This document shows, in pieces, positions 1 through 8,954 of a DNA stretch of 64,000 bases (position 1 is the first letter of the stretch; each line of letters starts with the position of its first letter). Under the pieces are notes generated by a model. The model was given only the letters and a program-made list of their open reading frames with translations, had not been told where the DNA came from and ran no database searches. The stretch is from the NCBI RefSeq assembly GCF_036345175.1, contig NZ_CP107780.1, forward strand, positions 8,680,001 to 8,744,000. Reading direction: 5' to 3'. Source of the stretch: Streptomyces sp. NBC_00576. GTDB taxonomy: Bacteria; Actinomycetota; Actinomycetes; Streptomycetales; Streptomycetaceae. The position numbers were made by a program, and so were the translations under genes.

Positions 1-6
1 GGGGGC

Positions 7-1689
7 TCAGGCCAGCAGATCGAGGCAGTCGAACGAGGTGCCCGGACTGAGGAAAGCCGAGCCGCTCGAACCACTGACGATGTTGATCTTCAGTACGTTG
101 TACTGACTCGTGTCCGTCTTCCACGCACTACTAGGGACGCTGTACATGAACGTACGGTTGTTCCCACGATACGAACCCGTGGTGAGGGAGCGCGTCGAGG
201 GCTGCGCGGGTGCCGAAGGAATGGCCGACACCCAGTCGTTGACGGTGACACGCGGGCGCCCGCCCGAGAAGGCGTCCGTCACGCCGATGCGCAGGGTGTG
301 CGCGGCGGCGGCCTGGGCGGCCGTCAGTTTGAAGTACACGAGGATGCTGTCGTTGACGCCGTTCCACATGTACGCCGGGAAGGCCGCCGCCTGGGAGCCG
401 CTGCCGATGGTGACGTTCCCCGTCCACTTCGCCGCGCGGGCGTCCGACGGGTGCGCGTACGTCATCAGCTTGGCGTTCTTGAACTCGCCGGGCGTACCGT
501 CCCAGTCCCCGAGCCGCCAGATCGTCTTCGCGGCGGACGGGTCCCCGGTCACGGTGATGCTGTGCAGCGCGGTCGCAGCGCCCGCCTTCACCGTCACCGA
601 ACCGGTGTGCACGGCCAGCTCATCCTTGTACACGGTCAGCATGTACGTCCCCGGCAGCATCCCCTTGCAGGAGAAGGCGCCGGTGCCCGAGGCGGCCTTC
701 GCCCAGTACTGGGCGTCCGCGTTCGCGAAGCCCACGGTGTACGGGTGCTTCGCGTCCATCCCCTTGATGCCGACGCCGGCCACCTTGCCGCGGCCGGCCG
801 CCCCCACCCAGCCGGTGATGCCGAGCCCGTCCACCCAGGAGGTGTCGAGGCGGGCGGCGGAGAGGGAGGCCGAGGGTGCGGCACCGTCCGTGAAGGCGAG
901 GACGTACGGGCCCTGCAGGCCGAAGCGTTCCTTCTCCGTCTGGGCCTGGTTGTAGTGCAGGATCTCGTACAGCCCCGCGCCCTTGTCGTTCGAGTGGCGC
1001 AGCAGCGAGCGGTAGAAGGGGCCGCCGGACGCCTTCTCGTGGTTGGAGCGCACGATCCACAGACCGACCGAGCCGGTGGTGAAGCCGATGTGGTCGTAGT
1101 CGATGACCCGCCGGCCCGAGTAGTGCTTGGAGTGCGTGGTGCCGTCCGCGCGCTTCCAGACGTCCCCGGCCTCGATGATCTTGTCTGACGCCTCGATCCA
1201 GGAGTCCGACCCCTCGTTGGGGAACATGCCCGGCTTGAGGCGGACGAGGAAGCGGGTCGCCGTGAAGGAGGCGTCCGCCTTGTTCGTCCACAGGTAGACG
1301 TTGTTCTGGCCGCTGCGCGCCGCGTACCACTGGGTGATCGCCCCGTGCGCGACCTTGACCAGGATCGTCGAGCCGGACTGCCTGACGGTCACCGTGGACG
1401 CGCCGAGCCCCGACTCGACGTGCGAGTGCCGGCCGCCGTAGCCCTCGTACTCCTTGCCCTTGTAGACCAGGGACGTGAGGTCGCCGGTCGACTTGGAGAT
1501 CTTGAAGACGAGCGAGGCCCCCGTGTTGATCACGAAGTTGGAGCCGTCGTCGGTGTGGCCGAAAGTAGCCGCCGACGCGGACGACAGTAGACCGCTGCCG
1601 GCCGCCACCGCGGCGCCCGTGCCGACCACTCCCACGGCGGAAGCGGCCAGCAACCTGCGGCGACCGATATTTCTCCTGTGTGTGCTCAA
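7..1689 (-). CDS. Secreted rhamnogalacturonan lyase (PL4 type)
   Basis: 560 aa. The first 40 residues form a twin-arginine signal peptide (GRRRLLAAS followed by an Ala/Gly/Val core and SASA-AT), so export of a folded enzyme by Tat is expected. The body matches the family 4 polysaccharide lyase layout: an N-terminal beta-sandwich catalytic domain (about 45-290), a small fibronectin-like domain (about 290-375), and a C-terminal carbohydrate-binding-like domain that opens with the typical WRLGDWDGTPGEF motif near residue 388. The family cleaves the rhamnose-galacturonate backbone of pectin by beta-elimination. It lies 32 bases downstream of the pectate lyase on the same strand, so the two probably form one pectin-degrading unit. 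Family assignment is from motif memory; substrate is inferred. Confidence 0.85.
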   Translation of the reverse strand: MSTHRRNIGRRRLLAASAVGVVGTGAAVAAGSGLLSSASAATFGHTDDGSNFVINTGASLVFKISKSTGDLTSLVYKGKEYEGYGGRHSHVESGLGASTVTVRQSGSTILVKVAHGAITQWYAARSGQNNVYLWTNKADASFTATRFLVRLKPGMFPNEGSDSWIEASDKIIEAGDVWKRADGTTHSKHYSGRRVIDYDHIGFTTGSVGLWIVRSNHEKASGGPFYRSLLRHSNDKGAGLYEILHYNQAQTEKERFGLQGPYVLAFTDGAAPSASLSAARLDTSWVDGLGITGWVGAAGRGKVAGVGIKGMDAKHPYTVGFANADAQYWAKAASGTGAFSCKGMLPGTYMLTVYKDELAVHTGSVTVKAGAATALHSITVTGDPSAAKTIWRLGDWDGTPGEFKNAKLMTYAHPSDARAAKWTGNVTIGSGSQAAAFPAYMWNGVNDSILVYFKLTAAQAAAAHTLRIGVTDAFSGGRPRVTVNDWVSAIPSAPAQPSTRSLTTGSYRGNNRTFMYSVPSSAWKTDTSQYNVLKINIVSGSSGSAFLSPGTSFDCLDLLA

Positions 1690-1721
1690 GGCTGCCGGCT
1701 CCGTCGTGCTTGAAGGCTCAC

Positions 1722-2552
1722 TTACTTGTACGTGATGTCAGATGGCGAGAACTTGCAGGTGGTTCCGTCCGCACCGCTGCCGATTTCGGTCGGTTCCTTG
1801 CTGTTGCTGTTGCCCTTGAAGCGCACACACGGCTTGATCTTCTTCTTGGGGTCGCCGTAGATGCGGATCCTGCTCAGCGTCGCCGTGTCGCCGAAGTTCG
1901 CGTTCACGCCGACCAGCACCTTGCCCGGCGCGGTCGCGTCGATGTCGCTGATCACGATCGTGCGCTTGTACTGCGTCTTGCAGTTGCCGCAGGAGCGCAC
2001 CAGCTTGCCGAAGTTCTCGACGTGGAAGCCCGTGATGCTGAGCTTGCCGGCCCCGTTGAACTGGAACACCTTGTCGGAGGCCGACCTCGCGCCGCCGCCG
2101 ATCACCTTGTACACGGCCGTCGACTTCTTGCTCCTGAAGGTGGCGGCGTCCTCGCCGACGTCCAGCCACCACACGTTCTCCAGCGTGCAGGAGCCGGTGC
2201 AGTGGACGCCGTCCGCGCCCGGGGTGCCGATGATCACGTTCTTGAGGACCGCGCCGTCCTTCAGCTCGAAGATCGGGTCCTGGCCCTCCTCCTGGCTGCC
2301 GTTGTCGAGCGCGCCGCTGCCGAAGAACTTCTTGAGCTTGCCGTCGAACGTGCCCGACACCGTGATCTTCGACGACACGGCCTGGCTGCCCTTGGCCGTC
2401 GGCCAGGTGGCGGTGGCACCGGCGGAGGACAGTAACGTCGTCGTCAGGACCGCCGCTCCCGTGAGACCGAGAGCGGCGGTGCCGGCGATCACGGCCCGCC
2501 GTCCGGTGACCCGACGGCGGTGACGGACGCGCTGTTCAACTTGTGCAGTCAT
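1722..2552 (-). CDS. Secreted pectate lyase (PL3 type)
   Basis: 276 aa. The N-terminus RRVTGRRAVIAG followed by a hydrophobic stretch ending SSAGA looks like a Tat or long Sec signal. The rest is a parallel beta-helix of the usual PL3 size. It carries the family motif GADGVHCTG..TLENVWWLDVGEDA around residues 150-180, Cys pairs (CTGSC, CGNC), and repeated V/I-x-N strands. PL3 enzymes cut polygalacturonate by calcium-dependent beta-elimination outside the cell. A Shine-Dalgarno AAGGA sits about 10 bases before the ATG. The gene follows the sigma/membrane-protein pair by 119 bases and precedes the rhamnogalacturonan lyase, so regulation by that sigma factor is possible but not shown. Confidence 0.88.
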   Translation of the reverse strand: MTAQVEQRVRHRRRVTGRRAVIAGTAALGLTGAAVLTTTLLSSAGATATWPTAKGSQAVSSKITVSGTFDGKLKKFFGSGALDNGSQEEGQDPIFELKDGAVLKNVIIGTPGADGVHCTGSCTLENVWWLDVGEDAATFRSKKSTAVYKVIGGGARSASDKVFQFNGAGKLSITGFHVENFGKLVRSCGNCKTQYKRTIVISDIDATAPGKVLVGVNANFGDTATLSRIRIYGDPKKKIKPCVRFKGNSNSKEPTEIGSGADGTTCKFSPSDITYK

Positions 2553-2671
2553 GGACCGTGTTCCTTGGGGTGGTGAGGAGATGTGTGCGTCTCCTGGTCG
2601 CCACCCGTGCGGGAAGGGTTGCCGAGTCTGCGGAATTTCTTCACGAGTTGGGCCTGCGAGGGGCTACGCCT

Positions 2672-3544
2672 TCACGAATCGCCCTCGTCGGACTCGTCCT
2701 TGCCGTCCTGGCCTGCGAAGTCGCCCTTCACGGAGAGTTGTTCGCCCCCCGCCCCGGCCGTCGCCGTGTACGTGTCGTCCTTCGCGTCCCGGCCGCCGCG
2801 CATGTGGTTGTACTGGCCGGCGAAGACCCACTCGCCCGGCTGGACCGTGCGGCCCTCCTTGAGCACCCACGTGTAGACCAGGAAGCCGTCGCGCTCGGCG
2901 ACCGTCAGGTCGAAGTCGTCCTCCGGAGGCGATCGCCAGGCGCCCGTGGAGGTGACCCCGCCGGTGTCGGCGACCTTCAACTCGACCGTGAGCGCGGTGA
3001 GTTGCTTGGACGTCTTGATGGTGACGTCGCTCTGCGCCCAGAAGTCGTTGCTGTGCGGATCGATCGAGCCGTCCGACCACAGGGGCCCGTCCTCGGTTCC
3101 CTTCGCGGCCGGCGCCGCCGCAGTGTTCGAGGCCTTCGGTGTCGGGGTGGGCGTCGGCGTGGAACTCGGGTCGTCGTCCTGGGCGTTGTCGCCGCCCGAC
3201 GGTTCCGGAGCCGGTTGGACCGGCGCCCTACTGGTCGCGTCCGGTGACGGAGTCGGCATCGGCGAGACCGAGACGGTCGGATCGGCCGGGGTCTCGTCGC
3301 TCTTCACCACGGAGGCCAGCGCGTACCCGCCCATCGCGAGGATCCCGGAGACCGCGGCGGTGGCACCCACGACCCGAGCCCAGCCCAGGACCGGCGGACG
3401 CGTCGCCCGGCGCCGGGAACGCTTCTGCTCGGGACCGGCGGCCATGCCGCGCTCGACCCGCGCGAGGATGCGCGCGCGGTCGGGCTCGTACGCCCCGGCC
3501 GCTTCACGCAGCCCGGCGCGCAGCTCATCGTGCGGCGTCCTCAT
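2672..3544 (-). CDS. Membrane protein with extracellular domain, probable sigma-factor partner
   Basis: 290 aa, function not established. Residues 1-50 are cytoplasmic and charged, about 51-76 form one transmembrane helix (VVGATAAVSGILAMGGYALASVV), 77-140 are a Pro/Thr/Ser-rich linker, and 140-285 form an extracellular domain rich in Trp/Tyr and beta strands (FWAQSDVTIKT, TGAWRSPPEDDFDLTV, EWVFAGQYNH). The start codon overlaps the stop of the upstream ECF sigma gene by 4 bases (ATGA), the classic arrangement of a sigma factor with its regulator. No zinc-finger anti-sigma motif (HxxxCxxC) is visible, so an anti-sigma role is inferred only from topology and coupling. The extracellular domain could sense a polysaccharide or the cell wall. 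Confidence 0.75.
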   Translation of the reverse strand: MRTPHDELRAGLREAAGAYEPDRARILARVERGMAAGPEQKRSRRRATRPPVLGWARVVGATAAVSGILAMGGYALASVVKSDETPADPTVSVSPMPTPSPDATSRAPVQPAPEPSGGDNAQDDDPSSTPTPTPTPKASNTAAAPAAKGTEDGPLWSDGSIDPHSNDFWAQSDVTIKTSKQLTALTVELKVADTGGVTSTGAWRSPPEDDFDLTVAERDGFLVYTWVLKEGRTVQPGEWVFAGQYNHMRGGRDAKDDTYTATAGAGGEQLSVKGDFAGQDGKDESDEGDS

Positions 3545-4107
3545 CGGTTCGTCCCTCCCGCTCCGCCGGTGGTGCGCACAGGAGTACGCACTCGAAGCGG
3601 GGCCTCGTCGGTGCCAAGGAGCCGCTGCAGTTCGGCCATTCCCTTGGACGTCTGGCTCTTAACCGTACCGACAGTAACGCCCAGCGCGAGCGCCGTGTCC
3701 TTCTCCGAGAGGTCGAAGGCGTGCCGGAGCACCACACATGCCCGCTTGCGGAACGGCAGTCTGCGCAGGGCCTCCTGGACGTCGACGACGCCAGGTATGT
3801 CGGGATTCTCCGTCTTCTCTTCCCGCTGCGACCAGAACAGGGTGATCCTTCGGCGCTCCCGGACCGCGCTGCGGATACGGGTCTTGGCCAGATTCGCGAC
3901 CACACCACGCGCGTACGCCACCGGATGATCGGCGGCCCGTACCCGGTCCCAGCGGTGCCACAGGGCGAGCAGCGCATCCGCCGCCAGGTCGTCCGCGGCG
4001 TCCGCCTCGCCCGTCAGCAGGTGGGCCAGGCGGGCGAGTTCGGCGTAGTGCCGCTCGAAGAAGGCATGGAACTCCACGGAGGCTGCGTCGTCGACGACAG
4101 TGCCCAC
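3541..4107 (-). CDS. ECF RNA polymerase sigma factor, SigE-like family
   Basis: 188 aa. Region 2 lies at about 12-80 (FFERHYAELARLAHLLTGEADAADDLAADALLALWHRWDR) and region 4 at about 115-170 (LRRLPFRKRACVVLRHAFDLSEKDTALALGVTVGTVKSQTSKG), the latter a complete helix-turn-helix for the -35 element. The length is normal for a minimal ECF factor. The GTG start is preceded by a purine-rich GGGGGAGAGG about 7 bases upstream. It is translationally coupled to the membrane protein that follows. Both pectin-lyase genes lie further downstream on the same strand, making them candidate targets. Confidence 0.92.
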   Translation of the reverse strand: MGTVVDDAASVEFHAFFERHYAELARLAHLLTGEADAADDLAADALLALWHRWDRVRAADHPVAYARGVVANLAKTRIRSAVRERRRITLFWSQREEKTENPDIPGVVDVQEALRRLPFRKRACVVLRHAFDLSEKDTALALGVTVGTVKSQTSKGMAELQRLLGTDEAPLRVRTPVRTTGGAGGTNR

Positions 4108-4393
4108 GGGCGACCTCTCCCCCTTAGATTCGCTGTGTTTTCCCAGGTCGGCGGCGGCTGCCGGCCGAAGCCGGGCGCCTGCACATACGGCCGCTGTGAT
4201 GCGCCGGTGAAGAGGTGGTGATCGTTTGGCGCGAGAGCCGAGAGAGTATCAGGCATGCGTACGACGCTTCGACTGGTGTACGACGGGTCGATCCTGATTC
4301 CGTAACACGGAGAAAACCTGATAACGGTTCAACACAGGAACAATCCAGCCAGCACCCGCACACAGATCAATCAGGCAACTAGGAGTAACCGCA

Positions 4394-5845
4394 ATGTCCG
4401 AACCACAGAAGGTGGCCGACCGACCCGGCGCCGCGCCCCCCGCGACGAACAGCGTCGACGGCTTCTTCAAGATCTCCGAACGGGGGTCCACCTTCGCCCG
4501 TGAAGTACGCGGCGGCTTCGCCACGTTCTTCACGATGGCCTACATCCTTGTCCTGAATCCCATCATCCTGGGCAGCGCCAAGGACAAGTTCGGCCACCAG
4601 CTCGACAGCGTCCAGCTCGTCACCGCCACCGCCCTGGTGGCCGCGGTGATGACGATCATCATGGGCGTCGGCGGCAACCTCCCGCTCGCCCTCGCCGCGG
4701 GCCTCGGCCTCAACGCGGTGGTCGCCTTCCAGATCGCCCCGCTGATGAGCTGGGACGACGCGATGGGACTGGTGGTCCTGGAGGGTCTGGTGATCTGCGT
4801 CCTTGTGGTGACCGGCCTCAGAGAAGCGATCATGCACGCGATCCCGGCGCCGCTCAAGGCGGCGATCGGCGTGGGTATAGGGCTGTTCATCGCCTTCATC
4901 GGCTTCGTCGACGCCGGTTTCGTCAGCCGTATCCCGGACGCGGCGAACACCACGGTGCCGGTGCAGCTCGGCGGGACGGGTGCGCTCAGCGGCTGGCCCG
5001 TCCTGGTCTTCTGTCTCGGCGTCCTGCTGACCATCGGTCTGATCGCGCGCAAGGTGAAGGGCGCGATCCTGATCAGCATCGTCACGATGACGTTCCTCGC
5101 GCTGATCATCAACTCGGTCGCCGACGTCAAGAGCTGGGGCCTGACCACGCCGGCCTGGCCCGACAAGATCGCGGACACCCCGGACTTCGGGTTGATCGGC
5201 CACTTCAGCCTGTTCGGCGCGTTCGGCGAGACCACGGTGATCACCGTCGTCCTGCTGATCTTCACCCTGATCCTGTCGGACTTCTTCGACACCATGGGCA
5301 CGGTCGTCGGCATCACCGCCGAGGCGGGTCTGCTGGACGAGGAGGGCAAGGTCCCCAACCTGGGCCGCGTGCTGCTCATCGACGGCGCGGCGGCGGTGGC
5401 GGGTGGCGCGAGCTCCTCGTCCTCGGCGACCTCGTTCATCGAGTCGGCGGCGGGCGTCGGCGAGGGCGCGCGCACCGGCTTCGCGAACCTGATCACGGGC
5501 GGCCTGTTCGCCTGCGCGCTCTTCCTGACGCCGATCCTGACGATCGTCCCGATGCAGGCCGCAGCCCCCGCCCTGGTCGCGGTCGGCTTCCTGATGATGA
5601 CCCAGGTCAAGCACATCGACTGGGACAAGTTCGAGATCGCCATCCCCGCGTTCCTCACGATCGCCGTGATGCCGTTCTCGTACTCCATCACCAACGGCAT
5701 CGGCGCCGGCTTCGTGGCCTACGTCCTCATCAAGACGGTCGTCGGCAAGGCGAAGGAGGTCCACTGGCTCCTGTGGGGCACGAGCGTCCTGTTCCTGATC
5801 TACTTCGCGATCGACCCCATCGAGCAGCTCTTCGGCACGAAGTAG
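4394..5845 (+). CDS. NCS2 family nucleobase permease (adenine/guanine/hypoxanthine type)
   Basis: 483 aa polytopic membrane protein with about 12-14 hydrophobic segments. Features of the AzgA-like branch of NCS2 are present: the N-terminal EVRGGFATFFTMAYILVLNPIIL, the LAAGLGLNAVVAFQI segment, LSDFFDTMGTVVG near residue 295, and GASSSSSATSFIESAAGVGEGARTGFANL near 340. This branch imports purines by proton symport. The ATG is preceded by AGGAG 10 bases upstream. It is monocistronic, with a hairpin after the stop. The 286-base region before it (4108-4393) is shared with the divergent sigma gene; I see no recognisable riboswitch in it. Confidence 0.9.
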   Translation: MSEPQKVADRPGAAPPATNSVDGFFKISERGSTFAREVRGGFATFFTMAYILVLNPIILGSAKDKFGHQLDSVQLVTATALVAAVMTIIMGVGGNLPLALAAGLGLNAVVAFQIAPLMSWDDAMGLVVLEGLVICVLVVTGLREAIMHAIPAPLKAAIGVGIGLFIAFIGFVDAGFVSRIPDAANTTVPVQLGGTGALSGWPVLVFCLGVLLTIGLIARKVKGAILISIVTMTFLALIINSVADVKSWGLTTPAWPDKIADTPDFGLIGHFSLFGAFGETTVITVVLLIFTLILSDFFDTMGTVVGITAEAGLLDEEGKVPNLGRVLLIDGAAAVAGGASSSSSATSFIESAAGVGEGARTGFANLITGGLFACALFLTPILTIVPMQAAAPALVAVGFLMMTQVKHIDWDKFEIAIPAFLTIAVMPFSYSITNGIGAGFVAYVLIKTVVGKAKEVHWLLWGTSVLFLIYFAIDPIEQLFGTK

Positions 5846-5860
5846 ACGGGGGTGCAGGTA

Positions 5861-5943
5861 CCCCGCGCGCCTTTGTTTTCAGGGGCGCGGGGCTGTACCA
5901 ATTTGCGGCTCCGTGGGCGCGACAAGCCACGACGGCGCAGCAG
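5861..5943. repeat. Dispersed repeat family R1, copy 1, with terminator hairpin
   Basis: A strong GC hairpin (arms about 5861-5872 and 5881-5892, ten-base loop) lies between the convergent permease and penicillin-binding protein genes and can terminate both. From 5881 to 5943 the sequence (GGGGCGCGGGGCTGTACC, TTTGCGGCTCCG, GGGCGCGACAAGCCAC) recurs in inverted orientation at 10513-10580 and in diverged form at 55571-55638. Short elements of this kind are common between genes in Streptomyces. Confidence 0.75.
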
Positions 5944-5952
5944 CCAAAGAAC

Positions 5953-7407
5953 TCACCCAGCCAGCGCAGCCTGCATCATCGCCTTGGCGACAGGCGCCGC
6001 AAGTCCATTCCCACTCACCTCGGACCGAGCCGCCCCCGACTGCTCGACCAGAACAGCCACGGCGACCTCCTCACCCGTGGACTCGGACTTCGCATAAGAC
6101 GTGAACCAGGCATACGGCGTCTGGCTGTTGTTCTCCCCGTGCTGAGCAGTCCCCGTCTTACCCCCCACCGTCGCCCCGGCGATCTGCGCGTTCGTCCCGG
6201 TACCGTCGGAGACAACCGTCTGCATGGCGGACTGCAACTGCTCAGCCGTCCTGGAGCTGACGACCTCCTTCGCCGACGCCTCGGTGTCGTAGTCCTCCAG
6301 CACGTCACCGTCGGAGTTCGTGACCTGGGACACCATGTGCGGTGAGACCAGCTTGCCGCCGTTGGTTATCGCGGCGGACACCATGGCCATCTGCAACGGC
6401 GTCGCCGTGACGTCGAACTGCCCGATACCCGTCAGCGCGGTCTCCGACTTCTCCATGTCCGACGGGTACACGCTCGTGTACGCCCGCACCGGTACGTCCT
6501 GCTGCGCGTCGTTGAAGCCGAACTTCTCCGCCATCTCCTTGACCTTGTCCTGCCCGAGGTCGACGGCCATCTTCCCGAACACGTTGTTGCAGGAGTACTG
6601 GAGCGCGACCCGGATCGTGGCGTTCTCACAGGGCGCGTTCGGATTCTCGTTCGTCAGCTCACGGGTCGTACCCGGCAGCGGGTACGGGTCCGGGCTGTCC
6701 GTACGGTCGTCGACCGACCCGTACAGCCCGTCCTCCAGGGCCGCCGCCGCGACCACCAGCTTGAACGTCGAACCCGGCGGCAGCGGCTGCCGTATCGCCC
6801 GGTTGACCAGCGGTTTGTCGGGGTCCTCATTGAGCTTGGTCCAGGTGGCGCCGTCGCTCGCCCCGGTGATCGTCGAGGGGTCGTACGACGGCGTGGAGAC
6901 CATGGCGAGGATCTTGCCGGTCTTCGGGTCGATGGCGACCGCCGCGCCCTTCTTGTCGCCGAGCGCCGTGTACGCCGCCTTCTGGACTTCCGGGTCGATC
7001 GTCGTGATCACGTTCCCCGGGGCGGCGTGCTCCTTGGTGACCGTGTCCATGACGGTCGTGAGTCTGCTGTCCGAGCCGTCGAGGACGTCCTTGTAGATGC
7101 CCTCCAGCTGTGTCGGCGTGAACAGCGGCGTGCTGTACCCGGTCACGGCTGCGTAGAGCTTGCCGTCCGTGTACGTCCGCTGGTACTTGAGATCCCCGCT
7201 GCCCGTCTCCTTCGAGCCGGTGACCGACTCGCCGGCCACGATGATGTTCCCGAGCGGGTTCGCGTACAACGCGATCGCGTTCCGCCGGTTCTCGCTGTCG
7301 TCTGCGAGCGCCTGAGCCTCGTAGAACTGCACCCAGGTCGCCCTGACCAGCAGAGCGAGCACGAGCAGCAGTGTGAAGACGGAGGCGCGCCTGATCGTCT
7401 TGTTCAT
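5953..7407 (-). CDS. Class B penicillin-binding protein (PBP2 / PbpA type transpeptidase)
   Basis: 484 aa from the MNKTIRR start; the frame stays open 21 codons further but that stretch is not protein-like. There is one N-terminal membrane anchor (about 8-25, ASVFTLLLVLALLVRATWV). The transpeptidase domain carries all three active-site motifs: STFK at 213-216 (acyl-ester serine), SCN at 272-274 and KTG at 417-419. The N-terminal non-catalytic region is short, as in actinobacterial PbpA partners of RodA/FtsW. It crosslinks peptidoglycan at the outer face of the membrane during growth or sporulation. No rodA/ftsW gene is adjacent, so this is likely one of several paralogues. Confidence 0.92.
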   Translation of the reverse strand: MNKTIRRASVFTLLLVLALLVRATWVQFYEAQALADDSENRRNAIALYANPLGNIIVAGESVTGSKETGSGDLKYQRTYTDGKLYAAVTGYSTPLFTPTQLEGIYKDVLDGSDSRLTTVMDTVTKEHAAPGNVITTIDPEVQKAAYTALGDKKGAAVAIDPKTGKILAMVSTPSYDPSTITGASDGATWTKLNEDPDKPLVNRAIRQPLPPGSTFKLVVAAAALEDGLYGSVDDRTDSPDPYPLPGTTRELTNENPNAPCENATIRVALQYSCNNVFGKMAVDLGQDKVKEMAEKFGFNDAQQDVPVRAYTSVYPSDMEKSETALTGIGQFDVTATPLQMAMVSAAITNGGKLVSPHMVSQVTNSDGDVLEDYDTEASAKEVVSSRTAEQLQSAMQTVVSDGTGTNAQIAGATVGGKTGTAQHGENNSQTPYAWFTSYAKSESTGEEVAVAVLVEQSGAARSEVSGNGLAAPVAKAMMQAALAG

Positions 7408-7541
7408 CCCGCCTGAAGACGACCGGCAGCGATCGGAACGTTCCCCTCCGCCCGATTTCTCATGGCACATTCAGGGACCGCAGAAGGCTGTAGGGGACAC
7501 AAAGGGATACAAAGGGACACGTGCGCCGTCGTGCGAGACGG

Positions 7542-8033
7542 TCAGGCCTCCAGCGTCAGCACGACCTCGTCGATCTCCGTGCCGCGCGCCTGCGCGTACC
7601 CCCGGTCGTGCCCGGACACGCGGAAACCGCACTTCTCCAGGACCCGCAGCGAGCCCGCGTTGTCGGCGGCGGCACGCGCGTGCAGCGGGCGTTCCGGGAC
7701 GGCGGCGACGAGTGCGCGCAGGGCGGCCGTCGCGATACCGCGCCCCCAGTAGGCGCGGTCGATCCAGTACGTCACCTCGCGGGAGCCCGGCTCGCCGTAC
7801 ACCGCCGCGCTGCCCACCACGTCACCGTCGACGAGGACCGTGCGGTTCAGCACGTCCGGCGCGGCGCGGATCCGCTCCCAGTGGGCGTCGAAGGCGTCCC
7901 GGTCGGTCGGGTCCTTCGCCGTGAACGCGGCCATCCACAGCGACTCCGGGTCGTTCGTCTGCCGGAAGAAGACGGGCAGGTCGCTGTCGTGGATCTCGCG
8001 GAGCACGACGTCCGTCGAAGCCGAGTACCTCAT
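7542..8033 (-). CDS. GNAT acetyltransferase, RimJ/RimL-like
   Basis: 163 aa single-domain GNAT. The start MRYSASTDVVLREIHDSDLPVFF and the acetyl-CoA loop region YWGRGIATAALRALV near residue 95 (Q/R-x-x-G-x-G/A type) are typical of the ribosomal-protein acetyltransferase-like branch, as is ADNAGSLRVLEKCGFR near 125. The ATG is 3 bases downstream of the IclR gene stop, so the two are probably co-transcribed. The substrate cannot be told from sequence. Confidence 0.85.
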   Translation of the reverse strand: MRYSASTDVVLREIHDSDLPVFFRQTNDPESLWMAAFTAKDPTDRDAFDAHWERIRAAPDVLNRTVLVDGDVVGSAAVYGEPGSREVTYWIDRAYWGRGIATAALRALVAAVPERPLHARAAADNAGSLRVLEKCGFRVSGHDRGYAQARGTEIDEVVLTLEA

Positions 8034-8036
8034 CGC

Positions 8037-8810
8037 TCAGAGCCTCCTGGTAGCGAGCGTCAGCCGGTCGCGCGCGTCGAACAGGGCGTCCTTGACCATC
8101 TGTTCGTGGGCCGGGGTGAGCCGGGCGACCGGCACCGAGCAGCTGATCGCGTCCCGCGCGGGCGTGCGGTACGGGACCGCCACGCCGAAGCAGCGCAGCC
8201 CCAGCGTGTTCTCCTCGCGGTCCACCGCGAAGCCCTGCTCACGCACCAGACGAAGCTCTTCGATGAGCTTCTCCCGGTCGGTGATCGTGTGCTCGGTCAG
8301 CGCGGGCAGCGTCTCCGGGAGCAGCTTGCGGACCTGTTCGTCGGTGTGGGTGGCCAGCAGCGCCTTGCCGAGGGAGGTCGAGTGGGCGGGCAGCCGGCGG
8401 CCGACGCGGGTGAAGGGGCGCAGATAGTGCTGCGACTGCCGGGTGGCGAGGTAGACGACGTTCGTGCCGTCGAGCCGGGCCAGGTGGATGGTCTCCGTCG
8501 TGTCGTCGGAGAGCCGGTCGAGGGTCGGGCGGGCCACCGCGACCACCTCGTCGCCGTCGATGTACGAGGTGCCGACCAGGAGGGCCCGTACGCCGATGCC
8601 GTACCGCGTCCCCGTAGCATCCGTCTCGACCCAGCCGAGGTCGACGAGCGTACGCAGCAGCATGTAGAGACTGGACTTGGGGTAACCGACGGCCTCCTGG
8701 ACCGACGCCAGGGAGTGCATGCCGGGACGTCCGGCGAAGTATTCCAGCAGTTCAACGGTCCGTACCGCGGACTTGACCTGCGCCCCGCCGCCTGTCTCAG
8801 CTGCCGACAT
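8037..8810 (-). CDS. IclR family transcriptional regulator
   Basis: 257 aa from MSAAETGGG. An earlier ATG at 8858 is in frame, but the later start has a purine-rich AAGG before it and gives the normal IclR length. A winged helix-turn-helix lies at about 12-75 (KSAVRTVELLEYFAGRPGMHSLASVQEAVGYPKSSLYMLLRTL), followed by the GAF-like effector domain (about 85-250; DAISCSVPVARLTPAH is its conserved tail). It is divergent from the aldehyde dehydrogenase gene, with a candidate IclR palindrome between them. It therefore probably regulates itself and the dehydrogenase in response to a sugar-acid intermediate (inference). Confidence 0.9.
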   Translation of the reverse strand: MSAAETGGGAQVKSAVRTVELLEYFAGRPGMHSLASVQEAVGYPKSSLYMLLRTLVDLGWVETDATGTRYGIGVRALLVGTSYIDGDEVVAVARPTLDRLSDDTTETIHLARLDGTNVVYLATRQSQHYLRPFTRVGRRLPAHSTSLGKALLATHTDEQVRKLLPETLPALTEHTITDREKLIEELRLVREQGFAVDREENTLGLRCFGVAVPYRTPARDAISCSVPVARLTPAHEQMVKDALFDARDRLTLATRRL

Positions 8811-8874
8811 CGACCTTGACCCCTTCGTTCGACGGGAAATAGTCTCCAACAGCATATTCATCATCAGAGACGGT

Positions 8875-8890
8875 GTTCAGCATATCGAAC
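8875..8890. promoter_or_regulatory. Candidate IclR operator between iclR-like gene and aldehyde dehydrogenase
   Basis: The 16-base GTTCAGCATATCGAAC has GTTC/GAAC arms around an AT-rich centre, the style of many IclR-family sites. CAGCATAT occurs a second time about 30 bases away at 8850-8857. It sits 65 bases upstream of both the IclR and the dehydrogenase starts. Assignment is by position and symmetry only. Confidence 0.45.
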
Positions 8891-8954
8891 GCACCTGGTG
8901 AATGATGCAAAATCTAAGCACCACAAATGGCAACACAATCTGGAGGAACCCCCG

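Noticed and set aside
7495..7520. Tandem ACAAAGGGA(T/C) repeat near 7498-7518
   Set aside because: Only two units of about ten bases, no associated gene structure; likely chance.
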